From assembly GCF_030012605.2 (NCBI RefSeq), contig NZ_CP114055.2: DNA of 64,000 bases. One strand, given 5' to 3'. Source of the stretch: Bergeyella_A cardium (GTDB taxonomy: Bacteria; Bacteroidota; Bacteroidia; Flavobacteriales; Weeksellaceae). The translations under genes and the position numbers were made by a program. The notes under the pieces are model-generated. The model saw only the letters and a list, made by a program, of their open reading frames with translations, was not told the DNA's origin and did not search any database. Numbering within the stretch: the first letter of the stretch is position 1; the number at the start of each line of letters is the position of its first letter. Shown here one piece after another: positions 7,922 through 17,080 of the stretch.

Positions 7922-8707
7922 TTAAAGGTATTTTTTCCAAAAAGTTTTGTTTTCTTTATTCCAACGGTGACAGCCAAAAGGAAGTTTCCCTCGGTTATAC
8001 TCCATTGCTTTTTCGGGTTTATTTTCAATTGAGAATGCACAGGCTTCCTTGAAATCAGGTTTGGAAAAAGGAATGCCATTACGCTCTGGCTCCACACTGA
8101 AAAATACATCTTCAGCATAAAATTCAGATTGATTTATGGGCTCTGAATAAATTTTTACAACTTTATCCAAACGCTCCAAAACTTCAATAAATTTTTCTCT
8201 CTTACGAAGTGAAAAACCACCATTACCTACATTATTATAGAGCAAAGATTTATCTTTTTGCCATTTACCATTATTTCTATAATTCACAGTTTTTTTTATA
8301 AAATAAACAGCTTTATCAAAAATCTTTTTAATCAGTGGGATATTCTCTCTGCTCCTAAGCCAAGGTGCACCTATATAATCGTAATTTTTAGTACACCAAT
8401 AAGAGAGCTCATCACTGAAAACAAGCGCATCTGTCTGATAAATCAACAAGTATTTCCTACAAAAAGTTTTATAAAATTTTAGATTGAGCATCAATTGATT
8501 ATAGCCCTGTATTCCTTTAAAAAAATAATCATCAAAGTCTATAAAATCAGATTTTCCAAAGGATTTATAATGCTCAATATTCATAGTTTTTGGGTAAATG
8601 AAACTTACAGGATACTTACCACCAAGCGTATTAAAAAGTTGACGAAGGGAAATTATATCTTCTTCATCGGGAGTTTCTTTATAAACAGGAATTACAATAT
8701 CTACCAT
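7922..8707 (-). CDS. DUF5672 family protein, putative glycosyltransferase
   Basis: The 261-residue protein has the DUF5672 hallmarks in order: VDIVIPVYKE at the N-terminus, LLIYQTDALVF (a DxD-like acidic site, about 90-102), YDYIGAPWL (about 115-123), VGNGGFSLRKREK (about 160-173), YAEDVFFS (about 203-210) and PFGCHRWN near the C-terminus. DUF5672 proteins are usually found in glycan loci and resemble GT-A glycosyltransferases; activity is inferred. It is the first gene of a two-gene unit with the transferase at 6918. A -7 box lies just upstream (8732-8739). Base composition is A+T-rich. Confidence 0.8.
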   Translation of the reverse strand: MVDIVIPVYKETPDEEDIISLRQLFNTLGGKYPVSFIYPKTMNIEHYKSFGKSDFIDFDDYFFKGIQGYNQLMLNLKFYKTFCRKYLLIYQTDALVFSDELSYWCTKNYDYIGAPWLRSRENIPLIKKIFDKAVYFIKKTVNYRNNGKWQKDKSLLYNNVGNGGFSLRKREKFIEVLERLDKVVKIYSEPINQSEFYAEDVFFSVEPERNGIPFSKPDFKEACAFSIENKPEKAMEYNRGKLPFGCHRWNKENKTFWKKYL

Positions 8708-8731
8708 TAAAATGTCTATATTTTAATGACA

Positions 8732-8739
8732 CAAAGGTA
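8732..8739 (-). promoter_or_regulatory. -7 promoter element of the DUF5672 gene
   Basis: The minus strand reads TACCTTTG (TAnnTTTG), 25 nt before the start codon at 8707. Confidence 0.55.
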
Positions 8740-8822
8740 ATTATTTACCATAAAAAATAATATAATGCCATTATAACTATAGCAAGTTCTAAGGTAAATA
8801 AGTTTTATTCCTCAATTTTTAT

Positions 8823-8830
8823 TACTTTTG
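8823..8830 (+). promoter_or_regulatory. -7 promoter element of pncB
   Basis: TACTTTTG matches TAnnTTTG. It overlaps the ATG at 8828 that opens the longest pncB reading frame, so translation must begin further down, at 8852 or 8861. Confidence 0.6.
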
Positions 8831-8860
8831 ACCTTATTTCAAAAAATAACAATGCAGAAT

Positions 8861-10027
8861 ATGAAGCCGAAATCCATTTTAGATAATGATTTCTATAAGA
8901 TAACAATGCAAAATGCTGTGGTAAAGCTCTTCCCATCTTCCATCGTGAGGTATCAGTTTATAAACCGAGGACAGCATATCTTTCCAGAAGGGTTTGGAGA
9001 TGCACTGAGGGAATTGGTCAATGCTATGGCAGAACTCAAGCTCAGCAAAGAAGAAAAGAAATTCCTTCAAAAAACCTGTCCTTATCTTGACCTTCCTTAC
9101 CTTGATTTTTTAGAAGGCTACAGGTATGACCCTTCCGAAGTACACATCAGCCAAAATGGAAATGATTTGGAAGTAAGCGTAGAAGGGCTCTGGTATAGAA
9201 CCATCCTTTGGGAAGTACCCCTGCTTTCCCTGATTTCTGAACTTCATTATGAGATGAACCATTTGGAGAGAGACAGTAATGAAATTATCATTCAAAAAAC
9301 ATTAGATAAAGCTGAACAACTGAATAAACTCGGGGTGGTATATGCAGAGTTTGGCACAAGGAGGAGGCACTCCTACCGAGTACACGACATCGTAGTAAAT
9401 GCCCTGAATAAAATAGAGAATACCTTCTTCATTGGCTCGTCTAATATACATTTTGCTATGAAGTACAACATAAAACCCATCGGTACTCACGCCCACGAAT
9501 GGTTTATGTTCCACGGTGCGGAATACGGCTTCAAAATGGCAAATCCTATCGCATTAGAGCACTGGGTAGATGTATATAGGGGAGACCTCGGTGTAGCGCT
9601 TTCAGATACCTATACTACAGATGTATTCTTTCATCAGTTTGATAAAAAATTCTCAAAACTATTTGACGGCGTAAGGCACGACAGCGGAGATCCATTGGAA
9701 TTTGCCGATAAAACCATCAAACATTACGAAGAAAACGGAATCAATCCCCTCTACAAATACATCATCTTCTCCGATGGGCTCAACCTCGAAAAAGTAGAAG
9801 AAATCACCAAATACTGTACTGGGAAAATAGGTATTGCCTTCGGTATAGGCACCAATCTTACCAATGATGTAGGCCTCAAACCAATGAATATCGTAATGAA
9901 ACTAATAAGCATACAAACGCTAAATAAAGAATGGGTAGATACGGTAAAACTCTCCGATGAGAAAAACAAATACACTGGAGACCCGAAAATGATAGAGCTT
10001 GCAAAAGAATTCCTCAGAATAAAATAA
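8861..10027 (+). CDS. pncB: Nicotinate phosphoribosyltransferase
   Basis: PncB converts nicotinate and PRPP (with ATP) to nicotinate mononucleotide in the NAD salvage (Preiss-Handler) pathway. From the chosen start the protein has 388 residues and opens with SILDNDFYKITMQNAV, the conserved N-terminal signature. It keeps FGTRRRHSYRVHD, the region of the regulatory phospho-histidine, and the phosphate-binding loops VRHDSGDPLEFADK, IIFSDGLN and GIAFGIGTNLTND. The longest frame starts at 8828 inside the -7 box, so 8861 is preferred. The exonuclease gene follows 3 nt later and is probably co-transcribed. Confidence 0.95.
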   Translation: MKPKSILDNDFYKITMQNAVVKLFPSSIVRYQFINRGQHIFPEGFGDALRELVNAMAELKLSKEEKKFLQKTCPYLDLPYLDFLEGYRYDPSEVHISQNGNDLEVSVEGLWYRTILWEVPLLSLISELHYEMNHLERDSNEIIIQKTLDKAEQLNKLGVVYAEFGTRRRHSYRVHDIVVNALNKIENTFFIGSSNIHFAMKYNIKPIGTHAHEWFMFHGAEYGFKMANPIALEHWVDVYRGDLGVALSDTYTTDVFFHQFDKKFSKLFDGVRHDSGDPLEFADKTIKHYEENGINPLYKYIIFSDGLNLEKVEEITKYCTGKIGIAFGIGTNLTNDVGLKPMNIVMKLISIQTLNKEWVDTVKLSDEKNKYTGDPKMIELAKEFLRIK

Positions 10028-10030
10028 ACG

Positions 10031-11254
10031 ATGTATACTATAATAGATATTGAGAGCAATGGTGCAGGCTACGGTGAGGAGAAAATCATAGATATCGCTA
10101 TATTGAGATACGACGGCCACCGCATCATAGATCAGTTTATGTCTCTGGTGAATCCACAGAGCACCATTACGCCTTATGTTCAGAAGCTCACAAGCATCCG
10201 CCCGAAGATGGTAAAAACCGCTCCCAAGTTTCACGAAATCGCTAAACGAATTATAGAAATTACCGAAGGAAGTACACTCGTCGGGCATAATATCGACTTT
10301 GATTACCGTATGCTTCGTCAATCTTTTAGAAAACTCGGCTACGATTTTAAGATAAATACATTAGACACCATCCCTCTCGCGAAGAAATTACTCCCCAACC
10401 AAGAAAGTTATTCATTGGGTAAGCTAGCAAAAGCCATCGGAATAGGGATTACCGACCAGCACAGAGCCTCTGGAGATGCCAGAGCTACCCTCGAGCTCTT
10501 CAAAATCCTTATCGATAAAGACACTGATAACCAAATCATCCAAAAACAATTCGAAGAAACCAACGCAAAAACCTATACCAACAGGGTAAAAACCCTTACC
10601 CAAGACCTCCCTCACGAGAGGGGTATCATCTATTTCCAGAACAAGGAAGGAGAAATCCTCCACACCGATTTCGTATGGGATATCAGCAAAGCTGCAAAGA
10701 AGGTCTTCAATGCCAAATCAAAGCGCTGGGAAAAGGTTCAGAACACCTGCGAGCAGATACATTATGAGCTCTCTGGGCATCCGATTATCGCCAGGCTCCA
10801 AATGAAAGTAAAAGGAATCCAGAAGAGACAGAGCTTTCCCTACGGGCTTTACCCCCACAATGAGCACCTCAGTGCAGAAAAAACTGCACTTAACAAAGGA
10901 ATCCAGCCCCTTATCAAATTCTCCTCCTTCACGCAAGGCAGAAAGGCTCTGAGCTTTATCCAAGAAAATAAAACGCAGTACAGCGCAGAGCAGCTCAGAG
11001 CAGAATTTGACCTCAGCCGAAGGACTGAAATCTGGACAATAAAGGGACGAAACCGCAGCGAGAAGGCATTCATCATCCTCGAGCAGGGGAAAATCACCGC
11101 CTTTGGGTTTTATGAATATTTCAACCAAATACAATCGCTCGAGAAGCTCAACCAGCTAAAAATCCCTGTAAGTATCAGCCGCAGGGAGACGGAAAACCTC
11201 CTCAAGCTCTCGATTCTCCAGCGGGACTTTAAACCAAGCCCAATCCCTTTGTAA
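10031..11254 (+). CDS. DnaQ-like exonuclease with degenerate GIY-YIG-like C-terminal region
   Basis: The N-terminal 170 residues form a DEDD 3'-5' exonuclease domain. Exo I is DIESNG (Asp6, Glu8; more often DIETTG), Exo II is GHNIDFDYRML, and Exo III is HRASGDARATLEL, where the histidine and aspartate are kept. A middle region from about 195 (GIIYFQNKEGEILH) resembles the start of a UvrC-type GIY-YIG nuclease, as in Bacteroidetes proteins that fuse a PolIII-epsilon-like exonuclease to GIY-YIG. Here the GIY/YIG and catalytic Arg/Tyr positions look lost. The rest (about 280-407) has no motif I recognise. It follows pncB by 3 nt, a link of transcription rather than function. Confidence 0.85.
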   Translation: MYTIIDIESNGAGYGEEKIIDIAILRYDGHRIIDQFMSLVNPQSTITPYVQKLTSIRPKMVKTAPKFHEIAKRIIEITEGSTLVGHNIDFDYRMLRQSFRKLGYDFKINTLDTIPLAKKLLPNQESYSLGKLAKAIGIGITDQHRASGDARATLELFKILIDKDTDNQIIQKQFEETNAKTYTNRVKTLTQDLPHERGIIYFQNKEGEILHTDFVWDISKAAKKVFNAKSKRWEKVQNTCEQIHYELSGHPIIARLQMKVKGIQKRQSFPYGLYPHNEHLSAEKTALNKGIQPLIKFSSFTQGRKALSFIQENKTQYSAEQLRAEFDLSRRTEIWTIKGRNRSEKAFIILEQGKITAFGFYEYFNQIQSLEKLNQLKIPVSISRRETENLLKLSILQRDFKPSPIPL

Positions 11255-11337
11255 GGGGAGGCTCAAAGAAATTTTTTTAGGAATATTTAAGCTATTTTCA
11301 ATAAATTTATAACAACATTCACAACTATAGAAATTAA

Positions 11338-11780
11338 AAATTATCAACCTTATTAATTAATATTGTGAATATTAGAATACTACTGTAGCTTACTAAATAT
11401 AAAATGGACTGATACCTCCTAAACAATATTAACAGAATGTGAAAAACGATAGAGAAAACCCAATTTCGGATGTGAATAAGTCCTAAAAACTTTTCCTTGC
11501 CAGTCCAAAAAAAATGAATTAATAAGAAAAATTTGGTCTCGGTTTTCCGAAATATTTTAATGATTTATCCCAGATTTTTCCATACTGAAGTAGCCCACAT
11601 TGTGAGAAAAATTTAGTTTTCCATAAAGGTGGATAATCCATAATTAAATATGATAAACAGGTATTTATTCTGTGGATAACCTATGGAAAGAATAGGGGAG
11701 AGGTGTGGCAAAAAAGAGGAGAAAAATTTATCCACAATTTCCACATCACTCAACAGTATACAGCGATTATTCACTTAAAA
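11338..11780. other. Candidate chromosomal replication origin (DnaA-box cluster)
   Basis: The 659 bp between the exonuclease gene and pgk carry no convincing gene but contain several DnaA boxes (consensus TTATCCACA). Two are perfect, one on each strand: 11671-11679 (minus) and 11728-11736 (plus). One-mismatch copies lie at 11471-11479 and 11628-11636, and weaker ones at 11341-11349, 11565-11573 and 11767-11775. The block is A+T-rich, with runs such as 11780-11803 that could serve as an unwinding element. mnmG and two parS-like sites are 3-5 kb away, and the left arm (0.4-8.7 kb) and the rRNA operon are transcribed away from it. dnaA is not present, which is not unusual in Bacteroidetes. Confidence 0.55.
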
Positions 11781-11873
11781 ATTTTAAAATAAAAAAGAAA
11801 TATTGCTATTGTTGTAGCCCAATCGGTGGAAAATTTTCTGAGGCTAAATGGCAGAGATTTCAGCCCAAAATCT

Positions 11874-11881
11874 TAGATTTG
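11874..11881 (+). promoter_or_regulatory. -7 promoter element of pgk
   Basis: TAGATTTG matches TAnnTTTG, 32 nt before the pgk ATG. No clear -33 TTG. Confidence 0.5.
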
Positions 11882-11913
11882 TGTATCAAAAAAATTAACT
11901 AAAAAAAGTACTG

Positions 11914-13104
11914 ATGAAAACAGTAAGAGACTTCAATTTTGCGGGCAAAAAGGCCCTCGTCCGCGTAGATTTTAATGTACCGCAAGACGAAAACCTAAGC
12001 GTAACGGATAATACGAGAATCCTCGCAGCAAAGCCTACGCTGGATAAAATCCTCTCCGATGGCGGCTCCGTTATCCTAATGACACACTTGGGGAGACCGA
12101 AAGGCAAGGTAAGTGATGAGCTCTCCCTAAAACACATCCTCCCAGAGATTGAAAAAGTCCTCGGCAGAAAGGTGCAGTTCGCTCCTGATTGCATAGGTGA
12201 GGAAGCACAAAGGCTCTCTTCCCATCTCCAGCAGGGGGAAGTTCTCCTCCTCGAAAACCTTAGATTCTATACTGAGGAAGAAAAAGGCGATAGAGCTTTC
12301 GCGGAAAAGCTCTCCAAACTTGGAGATGCCTATGTGAATGATGCTTTTGGTACGGCACATCGCGCACACGCATCTACGGCTGTGATTGCTGATTTCTTCC
12401 CATCAGCTAAATTCTTCGGGCTGCTAATGGCAAGGGAGCTTGAGGCGATTGATAAAGTATTGAATAAGTCCGTAAGACCTGTAACGGCAATACTTGGAGG
12501 CTCGAAAGTGTCTTCTAAAATCACGATTATAGAAAACATCCTCCCGAAGGTGGATAATCTCATTATCGGTGGAGGTATGGCATTTACATTTATCAAAGCT
12601 CAAGGTGGAAAAATAGGAAATTCAATAGTGGAGGATGATAAAATGCCGCTCGCTCTTGAAATTTTAGAAAAAGCGAAAGAGCAGCAGGTAAAGATTTATT
12701 TGCCCGTAGATGCGGTGATTGCAGATTCATTCAGTAATGATGCAAATCGAGATGAGGTGGATATAAATGAGATTCCAGAAGGTTGGCAGGGGCTTGATGT
12801 GGGCAAGCGTTCGGAGGAAATTTTTAACGATGTGGTGATGAATTCTAAAACCATTCTTTGGAACGGTCCTGTTGGGGTTTTTGAGTTATCAAATTTCGCT
12901 GGAGGTACTAAAGCCCTTGGAGATAGCATTGCTGAGGCAACTCGGTTGGGTGCATTCTCACTTGTAGGGGGTGGAGATTCGGTGGCATTCGTTAAACAGC
13001 ACGGGTATGCAGATAAAGTTTCCTATGTTTCTACGGGTGGCGGTGCAATGCTTGAAAGCCTCGAAGGTTTGGAATTGCCAGGCGTAGCGGCTATTAATAA
13101 ATAA
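11914..13104 (+). CDS. pgk: Phosphoglycerate kinase
   Basis: Pgk transfers phosphate from 1,3-bisphosphoglycerate to ADP in glycolysis. The 396-residue protein is of normal length. It has the N-terminal signature [12 protein letters not shown], the substrate-binding [10 protein letters not shown] and [12 protein letters not shown], the [14 protein letters not shown] segment, the hinge [11 protein letters not shown], and the nucleotide-binding GPVGVFE and [10 protein letters not shown] loops. Hand counts show a sharp base-composition change inside the gene near 12420: G and C are about equal before it, but G clearly exceeds C after it. A terminator follows 65 nt downstream. Confidence 0.98.
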   Translation: MKTVRDFNFAGKKALVRVDFNVPQDENLSVTDNTRILAAKPTLDKILSDGGSVILMTHLGRPKGKVSDELSLKHILPEIEKVLGRKVQFAPDCIGEEAQRLSSHLQQGEVLLLENLRFYTEEEKGDRAFAEKLSKLGDAYVNDAFGTAHRAHASTAVIADFFPSAKFFGLLMARELEAIDKVLNKSVRPVTAILGGSKVSSKITIIENILPKVDNLIIGGGMAFTFIKAQGGKIGNSIVEDDKMPLALEILEKAKEQQVKIYLPVDAVIADSFSNDANRDEVDINEIPEGWQGLDVGKRSEEIFNDVVMNSKTILWNGPVGVFELSNFAGGTKALGDSIAEATRLGAFSLVGGGDSVAFVKQHGYADKVSYVSTGGGAMLESLEGLELPGVAAINK

Positions 13105-13168
13105 GAATTAAAAATAGGATAGATTGAGTGTAATTTCAATAAACTTTTTAGAAGTTAAGTAGGAAAGG

Positions 13169-13197
13169 GTAGGTTCATTTTGAGCCTGCTCTTTTTT
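13169..13197 (+). terminator. Rho-independent terminator of pgk
   Basis: A 9-bp stem (13169-13177 with 13181-13189, two G.T pairs), a 3-nt loop and a following T-run. Confidence 0.75.
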
Positions 13198-13238
13198 AAT
13201 TGGTGGCTCTAAATTTTATTTTTTAATGAAGATGAGTG

Positions 13239-13276
13239 AAAATCGACTTTCAGAAATGTATTAAAAATCGACTTTC
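13239..13276. repeat. 13-bp direct repeat
   Basis: AAAATCGACTTTC occurs at 13239-13251 and 13264-13276, 25 bp apart. The second copy runs into the stop codon of the methyltransferase gene. No function assigned. Confidence 0.6.
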
Positions 13277-14100
13277 TAAGATTTTCCGATGATATATACC
13301 AAACTGGAAAATTCACCGTTTTTTACCGCCTTATAATTAGAAATTGCTCCTACGATGAATCCTTTTAGCCAAAAAAGCGGGTTTTTCTTATACTTTTCAC
13401 TGAGCATTGAGATATAATATGCATCGAGCAAAAGGGGTTTAATTTTTTTTATTTTCCATTGAGTGGTATTGATGAGCCTTTGCATTCCGTTTCGTGAGTA
13501 GTGCCATATATGTCTTGGCACATCGTAAGCAGCCCAAAACTCTTTATATTTTTGTCCATCGTATGAGGTGTAGTTGGGAACTGCAATGATGAGGACTCCC
13601 TCCGGTTTTAGTTTTTTATAAAACAAGTTGAGGTAGAAATCCCTATCTTCTATATGCTCGAATACATGCCATAGGGTGATGATATCCAAGCTTCCATCTT
13701 CTATTTCTGAGAGATCTGGTTTTGTAAGAAAGGTAGTTTTATTGGATTTTTTCTGAGCAAAATTTCTGGCGTGTTCATTAGGTTCAAATCCGAATGTGGT
13801 GTATTCGTTTTCTATAAATTTTACAAACTCCCCAGCTCCACAGCCATAATCTAACACCTTAAGATGAATACCTGCCTCTGCAGCGAGTATATTTCTTTTA
13901 TAATTGAGATTAAATCTCTGTAGAAATTTATAAATTTTTTCTTTTATACTTCCAGAATCCTGATGATGAGAGATATAATCTCTGCTTTCGTAGTATTTAT
14001 TCAGATTTTGGGGTAGGGGAGAGGTCTTGAAGATTCCCTCAATATCGGTTTCTATAATACTAAATTCTTTCTTGCTTAGAAAATGGTCTTTTATCTTCAT
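13276..14100 (-). CDS. Class I SAM-dependent methyltransferase
   Basis: The 274-residue protein has a methyltransferase fold at about 80-190. Motif I is LKVLDYGCGAGEFVKF, the acidic ribose-binding loop is TFGFEPNEHA, motif II is GSLDIITLWHVFEHIED, and the strand-4 region is LKPEGVLIIAVPN. The PNYTSYDGQKYKEFWAAYDVPRHIWHYS segment is typical of methyltransferases found near glycan or lipid genes (Methyltransf_23-like). The target is unknown. The YiiX-like lipoprotein gene lies 16 nt upstream on the same strand, so the two are probably co-transcribed. Confidence 0.85.
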   Translation of the reverse strand: MKIKDHFLSKKEFSIIETDIEGIFKTSPLPQNLNKYYESRDYISHHQDSGSIKEKIYKFLQRFNLNYKRNILAAEAGIHLKVLDYGCGAGEFVKFIENEYTTFGFEPNEHARNFAQKKSNKTTFLTKPDLSEIEDGSLDIITLWHVFEHIEDRDFYLNLFYKKLKPEGVLIIAVPNYTSYDGQKYKEFWAAYDVPRHIWHYSRNGMQRLINTTQWKIKKIKPLLLDAYYISMLSEKYKKNPLFWLKGFIVGAISNYKAVKNGEFSSLVYIIGKS

Positions 14101-14116
14101 CTTTGTGCTATGATGA

Positions 14117-14761
14117 TTATTTAAGTGAGAATACTTTATAAATTTTATCAGATTTTGATATGCCGTTAGGGTTGCAGCCTAATTTTCCTTCTGGGACTTC
14201 TGTGTTTTTAGACTGGTAAAATTCTATCCAATACTCATCTGTTGTTTTTGTATTGGGGTTAATGAAAGTCATAGGTTTTAGCTCAAAAATATGGCAATCT
14301 CTGTAAGCCCGCTCTACAAAATCTGAACAGTAATAAGCGTTTTCATTTAATATATACAGCCAGTTATATGGTTTTCCCAGCATTGTATTGGCTTTTTGTA
14401 TGGCTTTATCTGTACAGTTTTTATAGGTATCTTTTAGCCTGTACAGGTCAATTCTTCTTTTTTCTTTTCTATTCTTTTTTATAAAAGTTTTAAGACTTAT
14501 CCTTTCGGAACCGTTTTCTCCAGATGAATGGAGAATATTTTTTTCCTTTCCTCTTACTTCTATGAGTGCTGTGTGGTCATAGGAAGTTGTATTTTCATTT
14601 GTTTTCGTAACTCTGCTAATAGCTCCAGAGAGGTTTTCTTTTTTTGCTTCTACAAAGACTATATCTCCATTTTGAGCTTTCTTATAAAAGTTTTGAGTAC
14701 TGCAATTCCATAGAAATACAAGATTAAATGCAACTAATATTATATTATTTTTCTTCATCAC
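14117..14761 (-). CDS. YiiX/YebB-like NlpC/P60-family lipoprotein
   Basis: This is a predicted outer-membrane or periplasmic lipoprotein with a permuted papain-like fold. The signal peptide ends in FLWNCS (lipobox Cys about 20). The core has NGDIVFVEAK (strand opening the YiiX domain), SYDHTALIEV (candidate catalytic His) and AYYCSDFVERAYR (candidate nucleophile Cys). This is the circularly permuted His-then-Cys order of the family. YiiX-like proteins are thought to act on lipid or peptide amide bonds; the substrate here is unknown. It is 214 residues, normal for the family. It lies between mnmG and the methyltransferase, with a parS-like site between it and mnmG. Confidence 0.8.
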   Translation of the reverse strand: MMKKNNIILVAFNLVFLWNCSTQNFYKKAQNGDIVFVEAKKENLSGAISRVTKTNENTTSYDHTALIEVRGKEKNILHSSGENGSERISLKTFIKKNRKEKRRIDLYRLKDTYKNCTDKAIQKANTMLGKPYNWLYILNENAYYCSDFVERAYRDCHIFELKPMTFINPNTKTTDEYWIEFYQSKNTEVPEGKLGCNPNGISKSDKIYKVFSLK

Positions 14762-14792
14762 TTAAGCTAATTTTAGGTTTAATTATAATAAA

Positions 14793-14808
14793 AGTTTCAC
14801 GTGGAACA
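14793..14808. promoter_or_regulatory. parS-like centromere site downstream of mnmG
   Basis: AGTTTCACGTGGAACA matches the ParB site consensus TGTTTCACGTGAAACA at 14 of 16 positions, with the central TTTCACGTG core intact. It lies in the gap between mnmG and the YiiX-like gene. Known parS sites cluster near the chromosome origin, often around gidA (mnmG). Confidence 0.75.
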
Positions 14809-14827
14809 TAAACAAATTTTTCATAGA

Positions 14828-16690
14828 TTACTTTCCTAAATAAATCAGCAAAACATTGATATCCGCTGGAGATACTCCTGATATTCTCGATGCCTGTGCA
14901 ATGCTTTTTGGGCGGATATTATTCATTTTTTGTAAAGCTTCGGAGGATAGGGAAGGTACTTTATTAAAGTCAAAATCCACTGGTATTTTAATGTTTTCCA
15001 TCCGCCTTAGTTTGGCTACATTTTCCTTTTCTTTATCTATATAACCTTTGTATTTTATATTGATTTCTGCCTGTTCCTGTACTTCTTCAGTATATTCTTT
15101 TGCTTTGTTTCCTATGGTTTCTATCTGTGAGAGCTTTTTTAAATTAATATTCGGTCGGGTAAGGATTTGTGCGGCTCTGTATGCCTGATCTACGGGATTA
15201 CTACCATTCTCCTCAAGTATAGGATTAATAATTCCAGGCTTTAAAGACAATTCTTTGAGAAAATCTTCTAATTCACCAGATTTTTTAATTTTCTCTTCTA
15301 CTTTTCTCAATCTTTCTTCAGAGGCGAGACCTATATTATGCGACTTTTCTGTAAGGCGAATATCTGCATTATCCTGCCTCAAAAGGAGTCTATATTCCGC
15401 GCGGGAAGTAAACATACGATACGGCTCTTCTGTACCTTTTGTAATCAAATCATCTATTAAAACCCCTATATAGGCTTCGTCTCTACTCAGGGTAAATTCA
15501 TCTCTTCCGTGTACTTTATTGTGTGCATTGATACCTGCAATTAATCCCTGTCCAGCAGCTTCTTCGTAGCCTGTAGTTCCATTGATTTGCCCTGCGAAGA
15601 ATAGATTTTCTACCAGCTTTGTTTCCAATGTATGCTTTAGCTGAGTAGGGGGGAAGTAGTCATATTCAATTGCATAGCCAGGGCGGAAAACTTTTGCTTT
15701 TTCAAAGCCAGGGATTTGATGTAGAGCCTTTATTTGTATATCTTCTGGTAGTGAGGAGCTGAAACCATTTACATAGATTTCTACGGTTTTCCAGCCTTCA
15801 GGCTCTACAAAAAGCTGGTGCCTGTTTCTCTCTGCAAATCGGTTGATTTTATCCTCAATGCTTGGGCAATATCTTGGACCAATACTCTGGATAGTTCCAT
15901 TAAACATCGGGCTGCGGTCAAAACCCTCGTGGAGTATTTCATGTACTTTTTCGTTGGTATAAGTAATGTAGCAACTTCTCTGCTCTTTGAGTTTTGGAGT
16001 ATCTAAATAGGAGAATTTTTGTGGATTTTCGTCTCCTTTTTGTTCCTCCATTTTGGAATAATCAAGGCTTCTGCCATCTACCCGTACGGGCGTACCTGTT
16101 TTCATTCTCCCTGCCTCGAAGCCCAGCTCTACCAATTGTTCGGTTATTCCAAATGCTTTGGGCTCACCCATCCTTCCACCTCCGAATTGTTTTTCACCGA
16201 TGTGGATAAGTCCATTTAGGAAGGTTCCATTGGTCAGTACTACTGCTTTTGCTCGGATTTCTACACCGATAGCCGTTCGTACGCCTACTACTTTTCCGTA
16301 TTCTACGATGATATTTCTCACCATATCTTGGAAGAAGTCCAGATTTTTTGTTTGTTCTAATGCCAGCCTCCATTCCTCTACAAACAGCATTCGGTCATTT
16401 TGAGTTCGTGGCGACCACATTGCAGGGCCTTTGGACAGGTTTAGCATTTTAAACTGGATAGCAGATTTATCGGCTATAATACCCGAATAACCCCCGAGGG
16501 CATCTATTTCTCTTACGATTTGTCCTTTCGCTATCCCGCCCATAGCGGGATTACAGCTCATCTGGCCAATCGTCTGCATATTCATTGTTACCAGCATTGT
16601 TTTAGAACCAAGATTTGCTGCCGCCGCTGCCGCTTCACAACCCGCGTGCCCTCCGCCTACTACTATTACATCGTATATTTCGTTTATCAT
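14828..16690 (-). CDS. mnmG: tRNA uridine-5-carboxymethylaminomethyl synthase subunit MnmG (GidA)
   Basis: With MnmE, MnmG installs the cmnm5 group on U34 of tRNAs for split codon boxes, using FAD. The 620 residues match the family length. The FAD-binding GxGxxG-type motif is [12 protein letters not shown] near the N-terminus. Other signatures are [23 protein letters not shown], the [10 protein letters not shown] region and [16 protein letters not shown], plus [18 protein letters not shown], followed by the helical C-terminal MnmE-binding domain. The gene is bracketed by parS-like sites at 14793 and 16711, the classic origin-proximal setting of gidA. Confidence 0.98.
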   Translation of the reverse strand: MINEIYDVIVVGGGHAGCEAAAAAANLGSKTMLVTMNMQTIGQMSCNPAMGGIAKGQIVREIDALGGYSGIIADKSAIQFKMLNLSKGPAMWSPRTQNDRMLFVEEWRLALEQTKNLDFFQDMVRNIIVEYGKVVGVRTAIGVEIRAKAVVLTNGTFLNGLIHIGEKQFGGGRMGEPKAFGITEQLVELGFEAGRMKTGTPVRVDGRSLDYSKMEEQKGDENPQKFSYLDTPKLKEQRSCYITYTNEKVHEILHEGFDRSPMFNGTIQSIGPRYCPSIEDKINRFAERNRHQLFVEPEGWKTVEIYVNGFSSSLPEDIQIKALHQIPGFEKAKVFRPGYAIEYDYFPPTQLKHTLETKLVENLFFAGQINGTTGYEEAAGQGLIAGINAHNKVHGRDEFTLSRDEAYIGVLIDDLITKGTEEPYRMFTSRAEYRLLLRQDNADIRLTEKSHNIGLASEERLRKVEEKIKKSGELEDFLKELSLKPGIINPILEENGSNPVDQAYRAAQILTRPNINLKKLSQIETIGNKAKEYTEEVQEQAEINIKYKGYIDKEKENVAKLRRMENIKIPVDFDFNKVPSLSSEALQKMNNIRPKSIAQASRISGVSPADINVLLIYLGK

Positions 16691-16710
16691 AATATCTGCT
16701 TATTCTTTAA

Positions 16711-16726
16711 TGTTTCACGGGAAACA
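16711..16726. promoter_or_regulatory. parS-like centromere site upstream of mnmG
   Basis: TGTTTCACGGGAAACA differs from the ParB site consensus TGTTTCACGTGAAACA at one position, and the outer arms remain perfectly complementary. It lies 20 bp upstream of the mnmG start, so ParB binding could also affect mnmG transcription. Confidence 0.75.
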
Positions 16727-17080
16727 TTTGTATATTTTCTTTTTTTTATTTTATGATATATCTATTGAAAAATAATGAATTAATAAATTTATTTATTATA
16801 TAACTTTAAGTAAGTATAAAATGATGTTTCATTTTATTAATTAATGATATATCCCCTATTTGAGGAAGCAAAAGTAGGTGTTTTGCCATTAATTTTACAA
16901 TATATACAAATCAATTCTTCCGATAATGGTTTTAGTATAACTATCGTATCAAAGAGGAAGTAGGGAATAATCCCATAGAAATTTTTTATTATGAGTAGTC
17001 ATAATAATACCAATTACCCTCAGGTATCGTTAATGTAGCTGCTCTGGTATTCTAAAAGAACAAGTGCTGTGTAAAAGCCT
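16727..17080. other. Intergenic region upstream of mnmG
   Basis: No gene seen. It is very A+T-rich at 16740-16860. A perfect hairpin (9-bp arms 16986-16994 and 16999-17007, 4-nt loop) lies beyond the end of the DUF3298-like gene but lacks a T-run in either direction. Confidence 0.5.

Noticed and set aside
11705..11902. 65-codon frame in the DnaA-box region
   Set aside because: It has a GTG start, no homology I recognise, and covers perfect DnaA boxes and the pgk promoter.
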